Positions 35,080-43,694 of a DNA stretch of 45,783 bases are shown here, piece after piece. Below the pieces are notes generated by a model, which made no database searches, had not been told where the DNA came from, and was given only the letters and a program-made list of their open reading frames with translations. Position 1 is the stretch's first letter; every line of letters starts with the position of its first letter. The stretch covers positions 1-45,783 of the forward strand of contig JAZKYH010000067.1 in NCBI GenBank assembly GCA_045612065.1. Direction: 5' to 3'. The stretch is from UBA1189 sp045612065. Its GTDB lineage: Bacteria; Bacteroidota; Bacteroidia; Bacteroidales; Bacteroidaceae. Position numbers and translations under genes: made by a program.

Positions 35080-35982
35080 CTAATTAATAGGATAATTATC
35101 TAAGTAATATTGATAAAACCAATTAAATTTAAGAAATCGCTTCCAATAAAAATCACTATCACTTTTGAGATACTTATGATATTTACTTGGCAAAACAGTT
35201 GTTGAATCAAGATTTAATGCTTTTCTAATAAAGTCATCTCTATCTTTAAATTCAATATCAGAATCATGTTCCAAATAGATGTTTTTCCGGCTAAAGAGGT
35301 ACCATAGTTCTCTAATTTCTTTTAATTCACTAGAATTTATTTGCAGATAACGAATAGTATTACTTGCTATTTCATAATCTGGAAAAGTAAGTACCAAATT
35401 CCCTTCTTCATTATATTTGAGCCATTTATTTGTGTCGTTCATAATCATCATTGGAAGAACACGACGATTACCTCTCTCATTATTACAACTGCAGCCAATA
35501 CCATTAGAACAACATGCGGAAAATAAATTACTATGTGCTATTAAATGTGGCATACGGGGTAACCTGTCTACATCTATTCTTATGCGATTGGAAATATTAT
35601 CAAATCTGGATCCTGTAATTACATTTTTCCGAATTGAAGGTGAAAGAGTTGCATAAAAATTATATTCTTCAGTCTCGTCAAGTCCCTCAAAACTTTCTGG
35701 AACCAAATGTTCTACTGAAACCTCAGTTATTTCTAATTTTCGCATACAATAGCAACACATACCATTTTGTTCTTCTAAAAGGATATCTGACCAACCTTGA
35801 AAAACGCTGTTCCCAGGTATGGGGGTATATTTATAAATTCTGTTAGAAAATCCATCGTAACTTGTTTTGCTCTGCAATTTGGGTATAAAACCTCCATCTA
35901 TACAATTTTGAGCAGATTTTAAGTACTCCTTTGTGTAAATGTCAAAATCTTGTTTGTGGATATTCTTATCTATATATATCAT
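35080..35982 (-). CDS. HNH endonuclease of the first ATPase-HNH pair (PtuB-like, Cys-rich)
   Basis: 300 aa. EEQNGMCCYCMRKL (70-83) supplies the first Cys pair, VEHLVPES (90-97) the HNH His, and ACCSNGIGCSCNNERGNR (156-173) an unusually Cys-rich second half, with a spacer of nearly 60 residues between them where the other pair has about 17. Similar to TIGR02646-type HNH proteins that pair with ABC ATPases. The 130 C-terminal residues (about 175-300) are charged and have no domain I recognise. Strikingly AT-rich (lines 22-23% GC). Follows its ATPase by 11 bases and precedes pglX by 15. Confidence 0.78.
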   Translation of the reverse strand: MIYIDKNIHKQDFDIYTKEYLKSAQNCIDGGFIPKLQSKTSYDGFSNRIYKYTPIPGNSVFQGWSDILLEEQNGMCCYCMRKLEITEVSVEHLVPESFEGLDETEEYNFYATLSPSIRKNVITGSRFDNISNRIRIDVDRLPRMPHLIAHSNLFSACCSNGIGCSCNNERGNRRVLPMMIMNDTNKWLKYNEEGNLVLTFPDYEIASNTIRYLQINSSELKEIRELWYLFSRKNIYLEHDSDIEFKDRDDFIRKALNLDSTTVLPSKYHKYLKSDSDFYWKRFLKFNWFYQYYLDNYPIN

Positions 35983-35993
35983 AGCTTCTGATA

Positions 35994-37190
35994 TTACAAT
36001 TTTTTCAAAATCTCAGATTCTGTATCATAATGGAGTAATTCTAAGATCCTGCATTTAACAGCATCAGCTTGTAGTTGCATCTCATTATCTTTATATGCCT
36101 TATATAAGTCCAATAACGAACTAATTTCTTTATTTTCAGCGGATGTTCCCATCCAATCTTGCAAAATTGTGCAATAATCTAATCCCATTAAACGAGGTAG
36201 AGGTGTCACAGTTCCATTATTAACTGCAAAGACTTGACCATCGAAGTGACTTGCAACTAATGGGGAATGAGCACTAACAATGAATTGAATATTGGGGAAC
36301 GTAGAATGTAATTTCTCCATTACAGATTGTTCCCATGAAGGATGCAAATGCAAATCTACTTCATCAATAAGTACAATACCTTCTCCTTCTAATATGTTTC
36401 CTATGGGATTAGCCAAAGATAATCTACGAACAATATCACAAACAAGAGCAATATAACATTTTTCTCCATCTGATAATTGGCTTAATGGCAACTCTTCTCC
36501 TTTCTTTTTAAGAACAACTTCCAAATGAGGTTTTCGTCTAACACGTAAATTTTCATATTCAGGAAATATGGTACGCATGGCCTCACGAAGAGCTTCTAAT
36601 CCTCTGTCTCTTGCATTAGGATCTTCTATTCTAATTTCATTTTCATAGTCTTCTTCTCCTCTAAGCCATGGAAATATATCTCTGTATGAGGCTTTACTGT
36701 CTATCCAGTCTTTATATGCAGCAGTTGCTAATACATTATTTTCGGTTGGAAATTTAAGGGGTATATCTGTAATCGTTCGCTTTACTCCATAGTGTACAAT
36801 AATAGGAAGGCATATCTTTTCCATATTATCTAATCTCATACGGAACTCTTTTGTATATTCATTAAGTGAACTGTAATCGCTTTCCTCCTTCTTGTCCATA
36901 CTGCGAGTTCTGTGCTTATTCCAGTATACCTTATTCTCCATAGTGATAGATAGCGTACATCCTCTACGAGATTCTCTTTTTATATCAGATGCAGGAATCA
37001 TCAATCCTTTGCTATTAGAGGTTGTTAGCCTTGATGTAAAAGAAGTAAGCAATAAAGCTATAGAATCAAGAATACTAGATTTTCCTGAACCATTGATTCC
37101 TATGAGTAAATTCAGATTTCTATTAAATTCAGTGATATGAACATCTGATATACCTCTAAAATCTCGTATTGTTAATGACTTTATTTTCAT
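35994..37190 (-). CDS. ABC-type AAA ATPase of the first pair (PtuA-like)
   Basis: 398 aa. MKIKSLTIRDFRGI start, Walker A GINGSGKSS (31-39), a proper ABC signature LSQLSDGEK (236-244), Walker B IVLIDEVDLHLHP (272-284), and H-loop SAHSPLVA (306-313). No TOPRIM domain. Together with the following HNH gene it forms a Septu-like pair. It differs from the second ATPase in having an intact signature motif and a much lower GC content, so the two pairs are not a recent duplication. It starts 12 bases after brxC. Confidence 0.87.
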   Translation of the reverse strand: MKIKSLTIRDFRGISDVHITEFNRNLNLLIGINGSGKSSILDSIALLLTSFTSRLTTSNSKGLMIPASDIKRESRRGCTLSITMENKVYWNKHRTRSMDKKEESDYSSLNEYTKEFRMRLDNMEKICLPIIVHYGVKRTITDIPLKFPTENNVLATAAYKDWIDSKASYRDIFPWLRGEEDYENEIRIEDPNARDRGLEALREAMRTIFPEYENLRVRRKPHLEVVLKKKGEELPLSQLSDGEKCYIALVCDIVRRLSLANPIGNILEGEGIVLIDEVDLHLHPSWEQSVMEKLHSTFPNIQFIVSAHSPLVASHFDGQVFAVNNGTVTPLPRLMGLDYCTILQDWMGTSAENKEISSLLDLYKAYKDNEMQLQADAVKCRILELLHYDTESEILKKL

Positions 37191-37202
37191 AATAAATTCT
37201 AT

Positions 37203-40200
37203 TTATTCATCAAATTTTAGAATATCATTTGTGCCAAATTGATTAACCATAGCCAACTGTTGTTTCAGCCATTGTTTATATTCTGCTACCGAGAGTTGAC
37301 CTGTAGGCAACTGATTCCGCAGTTTACGTTCCTTAGGCTGCGGCTTAGGCTGGGGTACAGGTTGTGAATCACCCGGTACCGGTCTTGGCTGAGGAATTGG
37401 TTGAGGATTGGGGTCAGTAACATTTACTTCAGTAGCCATTACGTCCATATCAACCTCCAACTGGGGTAACATCTTAATCGCACTGTCGATGTCACGCAAT
37501 TGCAAGTGACAACGGCAACAACGAATCTGATAATCCTTCAACTCGACACGAGTGGTGATGTATTTCTGGCAAGCCAGTTCTTTCTCTTCAATCTTTTTAT
37601 ATAAAGTATGATTCCATGATTGAGGATATTTGTCTACCTCTGCCTTTACTGTTTGAAGTTTTGTTATCAACCCACTGTATCCATTACCCATTTCTTCTGC
37701 CCATTGCTGCATATAACCAAAATAAAGGTCCTTTACCTTTTGATACTGAACAAGTATGGCTGAGTAATTATTGACTGGGTCAGTTTCCAGCAAATGTGTA
37801 TATTGTTCATATATGGTGTCGTACATTTGCATGGGGATACCTACAAACTCCATTTCACTCTTGACATCGGCAAAATAATCCTTTTGAATATTTATCACCC
37901 TCATGTTATGATTGATAAACTGGATGTCTTTCTCAATCCGTTCTATCGCTTCACAGAAATCATCATTCTCTGTGTCCTGCAAGAATGTGCGGGCTGTACC
38001 AAAATAATTGAATTCTGTAACCGTATGGATGTACGGCTGCAATACATCTTTTGCCCGAAGTGAACGTTGGAAAATACGTTCCAATTCAGAATCTCCACAA
38101 ATATCGTTATTGACTTTATGGATTTCTGTCAATGCTAATGTACGGATAGCATCCACCAGTTCAAAATCGTTCATATTGTAACTGATGTTCTGTCCCGTAA
38201 GCTCTTTGTAGCGACAATCTTTCATTGTTTCTACAATATCCCGTTTTTCGTTGTAGGTCAAACTTTTGGTAACAGCTTTGAAGGAGGCACGTTGGAAATT
38301 ACGGGTATTGGTGAATACTTCCTTTGCGCCTTCTTGTTGCCAAGAATGGAATTCTTGATTATTGTATTTTATAATCACTTTGCTGGCACGGAAAAGAGCC
38401 GCCAAAGTCGTAAAAATGGTACCAAAGCTATAACCGGTTGGAGCTGCACTTAAATCACGTTCCAAATCTGCACCATTCTTATATGCAGCAGTTTGAGCCA
38501 TTATTTCTGTAATGACCGGTAATTGGTCACCTATAAACTGACCTGTACTATCAAAGAAAATGAAGTCAGGCTGTTGTCCAAGAACATTCTGCAATTGATT
38601 CTGGTTGACTTTCAACAATTGTTGTGCCAAACTGTCTTTCAGAGAGCCTCCCAAACGTTTGGTATAAATGTTACCATACATTTTTAACTCACAATCCTTG
38701 ATTGTCTGAATGGCATTTTGTGAAGTCAAGATACTTGTGTTATAAAGATAGACAAGTATTCCTTCGGTATAAGATTTCACAATCGCTTGTTCTAATAGCT
38801 GAATTTTGTTTTCCAATGAACTGGCAATTTCATCCACCACTTTCTTTTCATCAGCTGTAAGATTTGGTACTCCCTTGATATAATCAATACGTAGGATTTG
38901 CTCAGCTATTGATTGTATCTCAGCCGAATAAATTGGAGATGGAATCACACTAATTATATTCTTTTGTGCCTGAGTATCCTCTTTTATCTTTTCTACATAT
39001 TCATTTAGTGATGGTTTAACACTTAATATGTCATGGAACACTACTTTCAGGTCTTGATTGGCGCTACTGTTTGAAAACACTTCACCACTGTCAGAACATA
39101 CTGTGAGAGATACGTTTACCGAATCAATCGTAATGTTTTGAGCTCCACGCACAAGGTTCATTTGTTTGACCTGTTTCGTTATTTCTCCTTTAATCCGATA
39201 GGTAGCAATACCATCATAGCTGCTCATCATATCGAATATGCGCTGTTGCGTTTCGCTGGTTATACGATACTCTTCACCCGATAGAATCAATATTTCATCA
39301 TCAGCAAGTTTTTTACATGATCGTTTCACTTCATCAAGAATAGTGAAATAGTCATCCGGACAATTCACGTATGCACGGCTGATGTTTTCTACCGTAGTCT
39401 TGGCTCCCGACTCAGTGAGGAAATGAATGGTCTGTAGCATTTCGTGGCCGATAACAAAACTAAGATTCAACACTACTAAGTGCTCATCGGCCTGATCATA
39501 ACGAACACGCAATGCTTCTGCTACTGCCTCTTCTGCTTGACGACACAGTTGAGAAGCATTTACATGAGTGTAGAGACTGCGATCAGACAACGCTTCCTTT
39601 TTCAGTACATCAAAAGCCGAAATCAACATACCGCGCGTTCCGACTTGAGTTTTTACCAACTTTTGAGTTCCGAACAAGAAATATTGCAACATCTTGAACT
39701 GATGCTCATAGAATGGATAATAGTCTGCATATGTCTGGGCATCAGCCGTTTTTTTCAGACCTGTACCAATGATGTTTGAAATATCACTAATCTTACCGCT
39801 GTTCTTCTTATAGTAGTCTTGAAGGATGTCGTTACCATCAGTGGTTTTGGCCAACAAACGTTTACGAATAATTGTATCTACCTCTTCTGCAGTAATATTG
39901 ATGCGCTTACGGAAACGATCAATAATCTTAGTTAAAAGAGATCTATTGACATTGGCACCATTAATAACATCATCCAATTGTAACTGAGCTATGGCTATAG
40001 TCCATATTTTTCTACCAAGTGCAGCTACAGATTCTGCTACTCCTTCAAGGTCAAGGATGTTGATTTTGTGCTGGGCAATAGCTTCACTCACTTCATCAAC
40101 CATGAAAACAATCCGGACATCAGGGTAAAGCTCCGTGTAACGTTTTAAGTCTTCTTGCAAACGATTGGCATCGTAATCCAAAATACGTTGTTTTGCAGCA

Positions 40201-40856
40201 TCGCGCATTTCATCGTATGCATTTTCTGAGCAGAATCCGTCAAGCATGGTCTCTTCAAGTGTGTCATACACCTGATCCATGTTTCTACGACGTTTCACCC
40301 ACGACTCATTATATTTCTCTTGTACTTTATCGCAAAATAATTGATAACGGCCGCTTATTAACAAATTGAATTCGACAATACCCACCCAATCATCATTGAA
40401 GCCGAGCGATTTTAAGAATGCCCCCATCATCATGTATGAGATTCCGTGATTACCCGTAGTTTTTGCAGCATCAAAAAGCACTATATGATTACGAGTACGG
40501 CCCAATTCATTAATATTGTTTTGCAAGAGACCAGCATTAGGGAGCCCGATAAGTTTATTTCTAAACCGTTCACGTATGGATGTCCCTTTAATTGTTGGAT
40601 TCTTCAATAAGAATCCTATCATCTTGGAGAAATATGATTTACCTGAGCCATAGAAACCACTCAGCCACAATCCTGGCTGAGCTGTGTTACTTGTGAAGAA
40701 GTCACAGAAATCCGTCAAGTGTTTGGCTAGACTTTCAGTCAAGATAAATCCATCTAGTTCCTCAATAATTTCATCTTCGCCTTGTTGATTCAAGTCGATT
40801 ACACTCTTTATATCTTCCTCTAAGTGTATAGAAAGTATATCTTTTATTTTTGTCAT
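37203..40856 (-). CDS. brxC: BREX P-loop ATPase BrxC
   Basis: 1217 aa from the ATG at 40856 (MTKIKDILSI); ATGs at 40862, 40874 and 40892 are in frame, the last two inside or touching brxB. Walker A GFYGSGKS (67-74) within GLWLSGFYGSGKSYFSK, and Walker B RIVFMVDEVSEAI (about 250-262), match the BrxC/PglY family. A C-terminal CRCHLQLRD segment may bind metal, followed by a Pro-rich linker (PNPQPIPQPRPVPG) and a basic tail. Essential for both methylation and exclusion in characterised type I BREX. Four bases-to-tens spacing shows co-transcription with its neighbours. Confidence 0.94.
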   Translation of the reverse strand: MTKIKDILSIHLEEDIKSVIDLNQQGEDEIIEELDGFILTESLAKHLTDFCDFFTSNTAQPGLWLSGFYGSGKSYFSKMIGFLLKNPTIKGTSIRERFRNKLIGLPNAGLLQNNINELGRTRNHIVLFDAAKTTGNHGISYMMMGAFLKSLGFNDDWVGIVEFNLLISGRYQLFCDKVQEKYNESWVKRRRNMDQVYDTLEETMLDGFCSENAYDEMRDAAKQRILDYDANRLQEDLKRYTELYPDVRIVFMVDEVSEAIAQHKINILDLEGVAESVAALGRKIWTIAIAQLQLDDVINGANVNRSLLTKIIDRFRKRINITAEEVDTIIRKRLLAKTTDGNDILQDYYKKNSGKISDISNIIGTGLKKTADAQTYADYYPFYEHQFKMLQYFLFGTQKLVKTQVGTRGMLISAFDVLKKEALSDRSLYTHVNASQLCRQAEEAVAEALRVRYDQADEHLVVLNLSFVIGHEMLQTIHFLTESGAKTTVENISRAYVNCPDDYFTILDEVKRSCKKLADDEILILSGEEYRITSETQQRIFDMMSSYDGIATYRIKGEITKQVKQMNLVRGAQNITIDSVNVSLTVCSDSGEVFSNSSANQDLKVVFHDILSVKPSLNEYVEKIKEDTQAQKNIISVIPSPIYSAEIQSIAEQILRIDYIKGVPNLTADEKKVVDEIASSLENKIQLLEQAIVKSYTEGILVYLYNTSILTSQNAIQTIKDCELKMYGNIYTKRLGGSLKDSLAQQLLKVNQNQLQNVLGQQPDFIFFDSTGQFIGDQLPVITEIMAQTAAYKNGADLERDLSAAPTGYSFGTIFTTLAALFRASKVIIKYNNQEFHSWQQEGAKEVFTNTRNFQRASFKAVTKSLTYNEKRDIVETMKDCRYKELTGQNISYNMNDFELVDAIRTLALTEIHKVNNDICGDSELERIFQRSLRAKDVLQPYIHTVTEFNYFGTARTFLQDTENDDFCEAIERIEKDIQFINHNMRVINIQKDYFADVKSEMEFVGIPMQMYDTIYEQYTHLLETDPVNNYSAILVQYQKVKDLYFGYMQQWAEEMGNGYSGLITKLQTVKAEVDKYPQSWNHTLYKKIEEKELACQKYITTRVELKDYQIRCCRCHLQLRDIDSAIKMLPQLEVDMDVMATEVNVTDPNPQPIPQPRPVPGDSQPVPQPKPQPKERKLRNQLPTGQLSVAEYKQWLKQQLAMVNQFGTNDILKFDE

Positions 40857-40873
40857 AATCATATTTTTTAACA

Positions 40874-41425
40874 TTAAACAACCACCACACATCTGTATTT
40901 GGAAGCCGGTTGCTTGTCAAGGAAATAGATGGTCTCATTCTTTATCACTGCTGGATAGAAGAAAACTAAAGGTTTTTGGAATTTCATGACATTTGGATCT
41001 TCCATGATATTCTGATTTGAAAATCCCATTTTATAGAAAATACCCGTATGCACCAGAATCGGGGAAACGCCTTTAGACGCTGTTTCTATGATTCTCGACA
41101 TCATATAAGAATAGAACGTACCTTCAGTATAGTTTTGACTAACGAAAACTTCTGTTCCCATATTCTTAAACTGTCGTTTGAATTTGTCCAATCCTTTGCT
41201 GTTGATGAATTCAACGAACAGTTCACGAAGGTCTATAAACTCATAACCTTGTATAAATCTGCGTTTCGCTTCTTCGATATACTTTTCTTCATCGCTAGGA
41301 GGATAAACGAAAAGAATACTTCGTCCACCATTGGCATCTGAAGACAAGCGAGCGAGATCACGACTTAATGCAGCCGTCAGATCACTGAATAGGCGATTAT
41401 GTTCTTGAATAAAAGTGGATGCCAT
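40874..41425 (-). CDS. brxB: BREX protein BrxB (DUF1788)
   Basis: 183 aa. DUF1788 pattern: ILFVYPPSDEEKYIEE near the N-terminus, FIDLRELFVEFI in the middle, and PLVFFYPAVIKNETIYFLDKQPASKYRCVVV at the C-terminus (conserved FYP...F...YR). No catalytic motif; a structural part of BREX required for defence. Starts 8 bases after brxA. Confidence 0.88.
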   Translation of the reverse strand: MASTFIQEHNRLFSDLTAALSRDLARLSSDANGGRSILFVYPPSDEEKYIEEAKRRFIQGYEFIDLRELFVEFINSKGLDKFKRQFKNMGTEVFVSQNYTEGTFYSYMMSRIIETASKGVSPILVHTGIFYKMGFSNQNIMEDPNVMKFQKPLVFFYPAVIKNETIYFLDKQPASKYRCVVVV

Positions 41426-41433
41426 ATTGGATA

Positions 41434-42171
41434 TTATTTTAAATCAATGGTTATGTTATTCCCTATTTGGGTTATTTCCCAATATTCAATATTCTCTATC
41501 TTCTTTAAACGATTGATTATACTCTGTTCTTCGCTGAAAGAAAATATCATATATGGATTGTTCAGAGTCTTATCTTCTGGGCATACCTGTTGTACAAACT
41601 GAATGAAGTATCTGAATAGATTGTCCGTAATGGCAGGATGTATGATGGACTTTTTTGTTGCACCTTCAGCCAAACCTAATTTTTTCATAATTGTAAGGTA
41701 TTTGCTTGCGGAAATTTTCAAAGTATCTTCACTCCATTGTAATTCATTGGGTTCATTTTCTTTGATATATCGCAGAAAGCTCAACACTTCTTCCGCCATA
41801 ATAGTAATACGGCCTGCATACATAGCCTTCATGAAGACCTCTGAAGTTATTCGAGAAAATAATTGATTCGAATAGGTCAATTGCCAGAACAAAATCATCA
41901 ATCGTTCTTGAATGTTATAATCAGTGTTTGCCAATGCGTTAAAAAAGAAGTGACGGTGTTCTTCGTTGTTAAACTTGAGAATACAAGCCTCAATAGCCGC
42001 AACAAATCGCTTTAAAGATTTCTCTGTTCGGAATTCAAAAGTACCAATACTTGCTTCTGTCAGGCCATAGGTGTCACTGATGAAGTCAAGCATGGCATTA
42101 TAATCAGGAATGCTTCCCAATACATTTACTCCTGAATCGTATTTAACATCTTTATTGCGAGATTGAATCAT
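41434..42171 (-). CDS. brxA: BREX protein BrxA (DUF1819)
   Basis: 245 aa from the ATG at 42171; a GTG one codon earlier (42174) is the longest form. Small helical protein of the DUF1819/BrxA family, recognisable from its position as first BREX gene and from stretches such as YNIQERLMILFWQLTYSNQLF and EVFMKAMYAGRITI. BrxA is a DNA-binding protein with structural similarity to NusB-like folds (family knowledge). About 65-70 bases of leader separate it from a -7 element. Confidence 0.85.
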   Translation of the reverse strand: MIQSRNKDVKYDSGVNVLGSIPDYNAMLDFISDTYGLTEASIGTFEFRTEKSLKRFVAAIEACILKFNNEEHRHFFFNALANTDYNIQERLMILFWQLTYSNQLFSRITSEVFMKAMYAGRITIMAEEVLSFLRYIKENEPNELQWSEDTLKISASKYLTIMKKLGLAEGATKKSIIHPAITDNLFRYFIQFVQQVCPEDKTLNNPYMIFSFSEEQSIINRLKKIENIEYWEITQIGNNITIDLK

Positions 42172-42202
42172 CACTTTTATTTTTTTAGAGTCTAAAACAA
42201 TT

Positions 42203-42251
42203 AATATTAGTATTCATGTATACCATATAAATTATGCAAAAATACTAATAT
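42203..42251. promoter_or_regulatory. inverted repeat at the BREX promoter, candidate operator
   Basis: AATATTAGTATT (42203-42214) and AATACTAATAT (42241-42251) are inverted copies with an 11-bp perfect core, 26 bases apart. The right arm covers the -7 element and the left arm lies in the leader, where a repressor dimer pair could bind. Confidence 0.45.
42237..42244 (-). promoter_or_regulatory. probable -7 element of the BREX operon
   Basis: TATTTTTG on the minus strand matches TAnnTTTG. No clear -33 TTTG lies at 19-21 bases, so strength may be low or activator-dependent. It overlaps the right arm of an inverted repeat. Confidence 0.45.
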
Positions 42252-42410
42252 ATTTCCAAGAAATGATTGAATTTTGAGAATATTTATATGATTTCTTGTA
42301 AAGAGTAATGCTTTTCGAGATAAGATTTCTGATTATAACAAAGGGCCGTGAAGTCAATGATGATTTTTTCTTTAATTGACAACTTTGCAGAACGATGACC
42401 ACAACCTATA

Positions 42411-42505
42411 TGAATGTTGAACGATGAACCGGAGGTCGACGCCCGCAGGGGCCAAAGTCAATGATGAAAGAAAAGACAGCCTTCGGTCGTACTATAACGT
42501 TGACG
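42411..42505. repeat. degenerate dispersed repeat, copy A
   Basis: Begins TGAATGTTGAACGA and ends CGTTGACG, with GACAGCC inside (42475-42481). The same three blocks in the same order recur at 43570-43609 with about 55 bases deleted. The two copies flank the DUF4160/DUF2442 pair. The rest of 42252-42549 shows no gene. Confidence 0.5.
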
Positions 42506-42549
42506 TTGGCGAAAGCTGTAATCTTGATTGCTGATTTTTCCGAGGGATA

Positions 42550-42581
42550 TTTGTTGTTATTTTATTTATTGATTATATTTG
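42550..42581 (+). promoter_or_regulatory. promoter of the DUF4160/DUF2442 pair
   Basis: -33 TTTG (42550-42553), 20 bases, -7 TATATTTG (42574-42581); full consensus. Start codon is 26 bases on. Confidence 0.8.
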
Positions 42582-42607
42582 CAGAGCAATCATAAAAAAA
42601 TAAGACT

Positions 42608-42865
42608 ATGCCTGAGATTTGTCGATTTTACGGAATCATCATCTACCTCTACTGGAAGGATCACAACCCTCCTCATGTACACTTCAACTACGGGAACTAT
42701 GAGTGTTCCATAAGCGTTATAGACAGAGTTGTAGATGGGCAAGCTCCGGCAAAAGTGATTGCTAAAGTAAACGAGTGGATAGACCAAAACGAAAGCGCTA
42801 TCCTAGCTTTGTGGGAGAAAGCCCAACGCGGAGAGAAAATAGGAAGAATTGAACCTCTTAAATAA
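42608..42865 (+). CDS. DUF4160 protein, toxin-antitoxin-like pair, first gene
   Basis: 85 aa. MPEICRFYGIIIYLYWKDHNPPHVHFNYGNYE is the DUF4160 signature, with His-Pro-Pro-His-Val-His in the middle and a C-terminal helix (VNEWIDQNESAILALWEKAQ). DUF4160 and DUF2442 genes occur together very often and have been predicted to be a toxin-antitoxin-like pair; biochemical activity is not established. Six bases separate the two genes. Confidence 0.88.
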   Translation: MPEICRFYGIIIYLYWKDHNPPHVHFNYGNYECSISVIDRVVDGQAPAKVIAKVNEWIDQNESAILALWEKAQRGEKIGRIEPLK

Positions 42866-42871
42866 CAGACT

Positions 42872-43105
42872 ATGCTGAAAGTTATCGATGTGGACTATAT
42901 CAAGGGATATGAATTGGCCTTGACTTTCAATGATGGCAAAAAGAAGATTGTAGACCTTCAGCCCCACTTGACTGGCGAGGTCTTTGGGGAATTATTGGAT
43001 AAAAAGCAATTTATCCAATATGCATTGACTCCCGTAACTATAGAGTGGGCCAACGGTGCAGACCTTGCCCCCGAATTTCTGTATGAAATAGGTGCGGAAG
43101 CTTAA
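42872..43105 (+). CDS. DUF2442 protein, toxin-antitoxin-like pair, second gene
   Basis: 77 aa. Pattern typical of DUF2442: VIDVDYIKGYELALTFNDGK, VDLQPHLTGEVF, and a C-terminal EWANGADLAPEFLYEIG. It is the likely partner (antitoxin-like or DNA-binding) of the preceding DUF4160 protein. Convergent palindrome downstream at 43163. Confidence 0.88.
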   Translation: MLKVIDVDYIKGYELALTFNDGKKKIVDLQPHLTGEVFGELLDKKQFIQYALTPVTIEWANGADLAPEFLYEIGAEA

Positions 43106-43162
43106 GGCAAGTGGATTTCCCTTTCTTCTGAACGAAAAGGGTTGATGAATAATGATTCAACT

Positions 43163-43190
43163 ACTCCCGACCTCGCGCGAGGCCGGGAGT
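43163..43190. terminator. GC-rich palindrome after the DUF4160/DUF2442 pair
   Basis: 14-bp arms ACTCCCGACCTCGC / GCGAGGCCGGGAGT with one mismatch and no loop, 57 bases after the stop. No T tract follows, so it may be a weak terminator or a repeat hairpin. A second small hairpin (TACTTCGTGG / CCACGGAAGTA) is at 43248-43268. Confidence 0.5.
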
Positions 43191-43379
43191 GTATTATATA
43201 AAGGAGAGAGTGGACTACATATCCTCTAAGGAGAGGCCTCGTAATTTTACTTCGTGGCCACGGAAGTATTTCTTAATACATTCGTATTTCAGTTTTAATG
43301 CTTAAAACACTTGTTTAAGCAATCCGACTAAACCTTTCTAATTACTGAATTACATTATCCTACGACAAATGGTTACAAC

Positions 43380-43395
43380 TTTACAAATTTGTAAA
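43380..43395. repeat. 16-base perfect palindrome
   Basis: TTTACAAATTTGTAAA, in an AT-rich gap and followed by further TTACAAAT copies. Candidate operator with no gene directly downstream on the plus strand. Confidence 0.4.
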
Positions 43396-43513
43396 TTACA
43401 AATATGTTATTTTACGCTAAGATAATGCTATCCTAAGAGGGAAGCAAGTATTTCTGTTATTTTTTAGTGAGAATACATATTTTCATATGGATAATACGCT
43501 GGCATACAAGTTT

Positions 43514-43543
43514 GGTATTTTCAAATACGGTATTTTAGAATAC
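43514..43543. repeat. two 15-bp tandem dyad repeats
   Basis: GGTATTTTCAAATAC and GGTATTTTAGAATAC, adjacent, 13 of 15 bases alike, and each with internal GTATT/AATAC symmetry. Confidence 0.6.
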
Positions 43544-43569
43544 TATTTCTGCGACAGCAGAGTTGTCAT

Positions 43570-43609
43570 TGAATGTTGAACGAAAGGACAGCCGTGCTGT
43601 ACGTTGACG
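43570..43609. repeat. degenerate dispersed repeat, copy B
   Basis: Same blocks as copy A (TGAATGTTGAACGA, GACAGCC, CGTTGACG) in shortened form. On the minus strand a small ORF crosses it, but I regard it as a chance frame through the repeat. Confidence 0.5.
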
Positions 43610-43694
43610 AAAACGAAGACGAAAACTTATGCTTTGGCCTTTTTTCGCCATGGTGTCGGTAGTTGACCCTAACAATCTAAACAACTGCAATATA

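Noticed and set aside
35994..37190. OLD-family (overcoming lysogenization defect) nuclease
   Set aside because: At 398 residues with no TOPRIM motifs after the H-loop, it lacks the nuclease half; an HNH gene follows instead. The same holds for 30037-31371.
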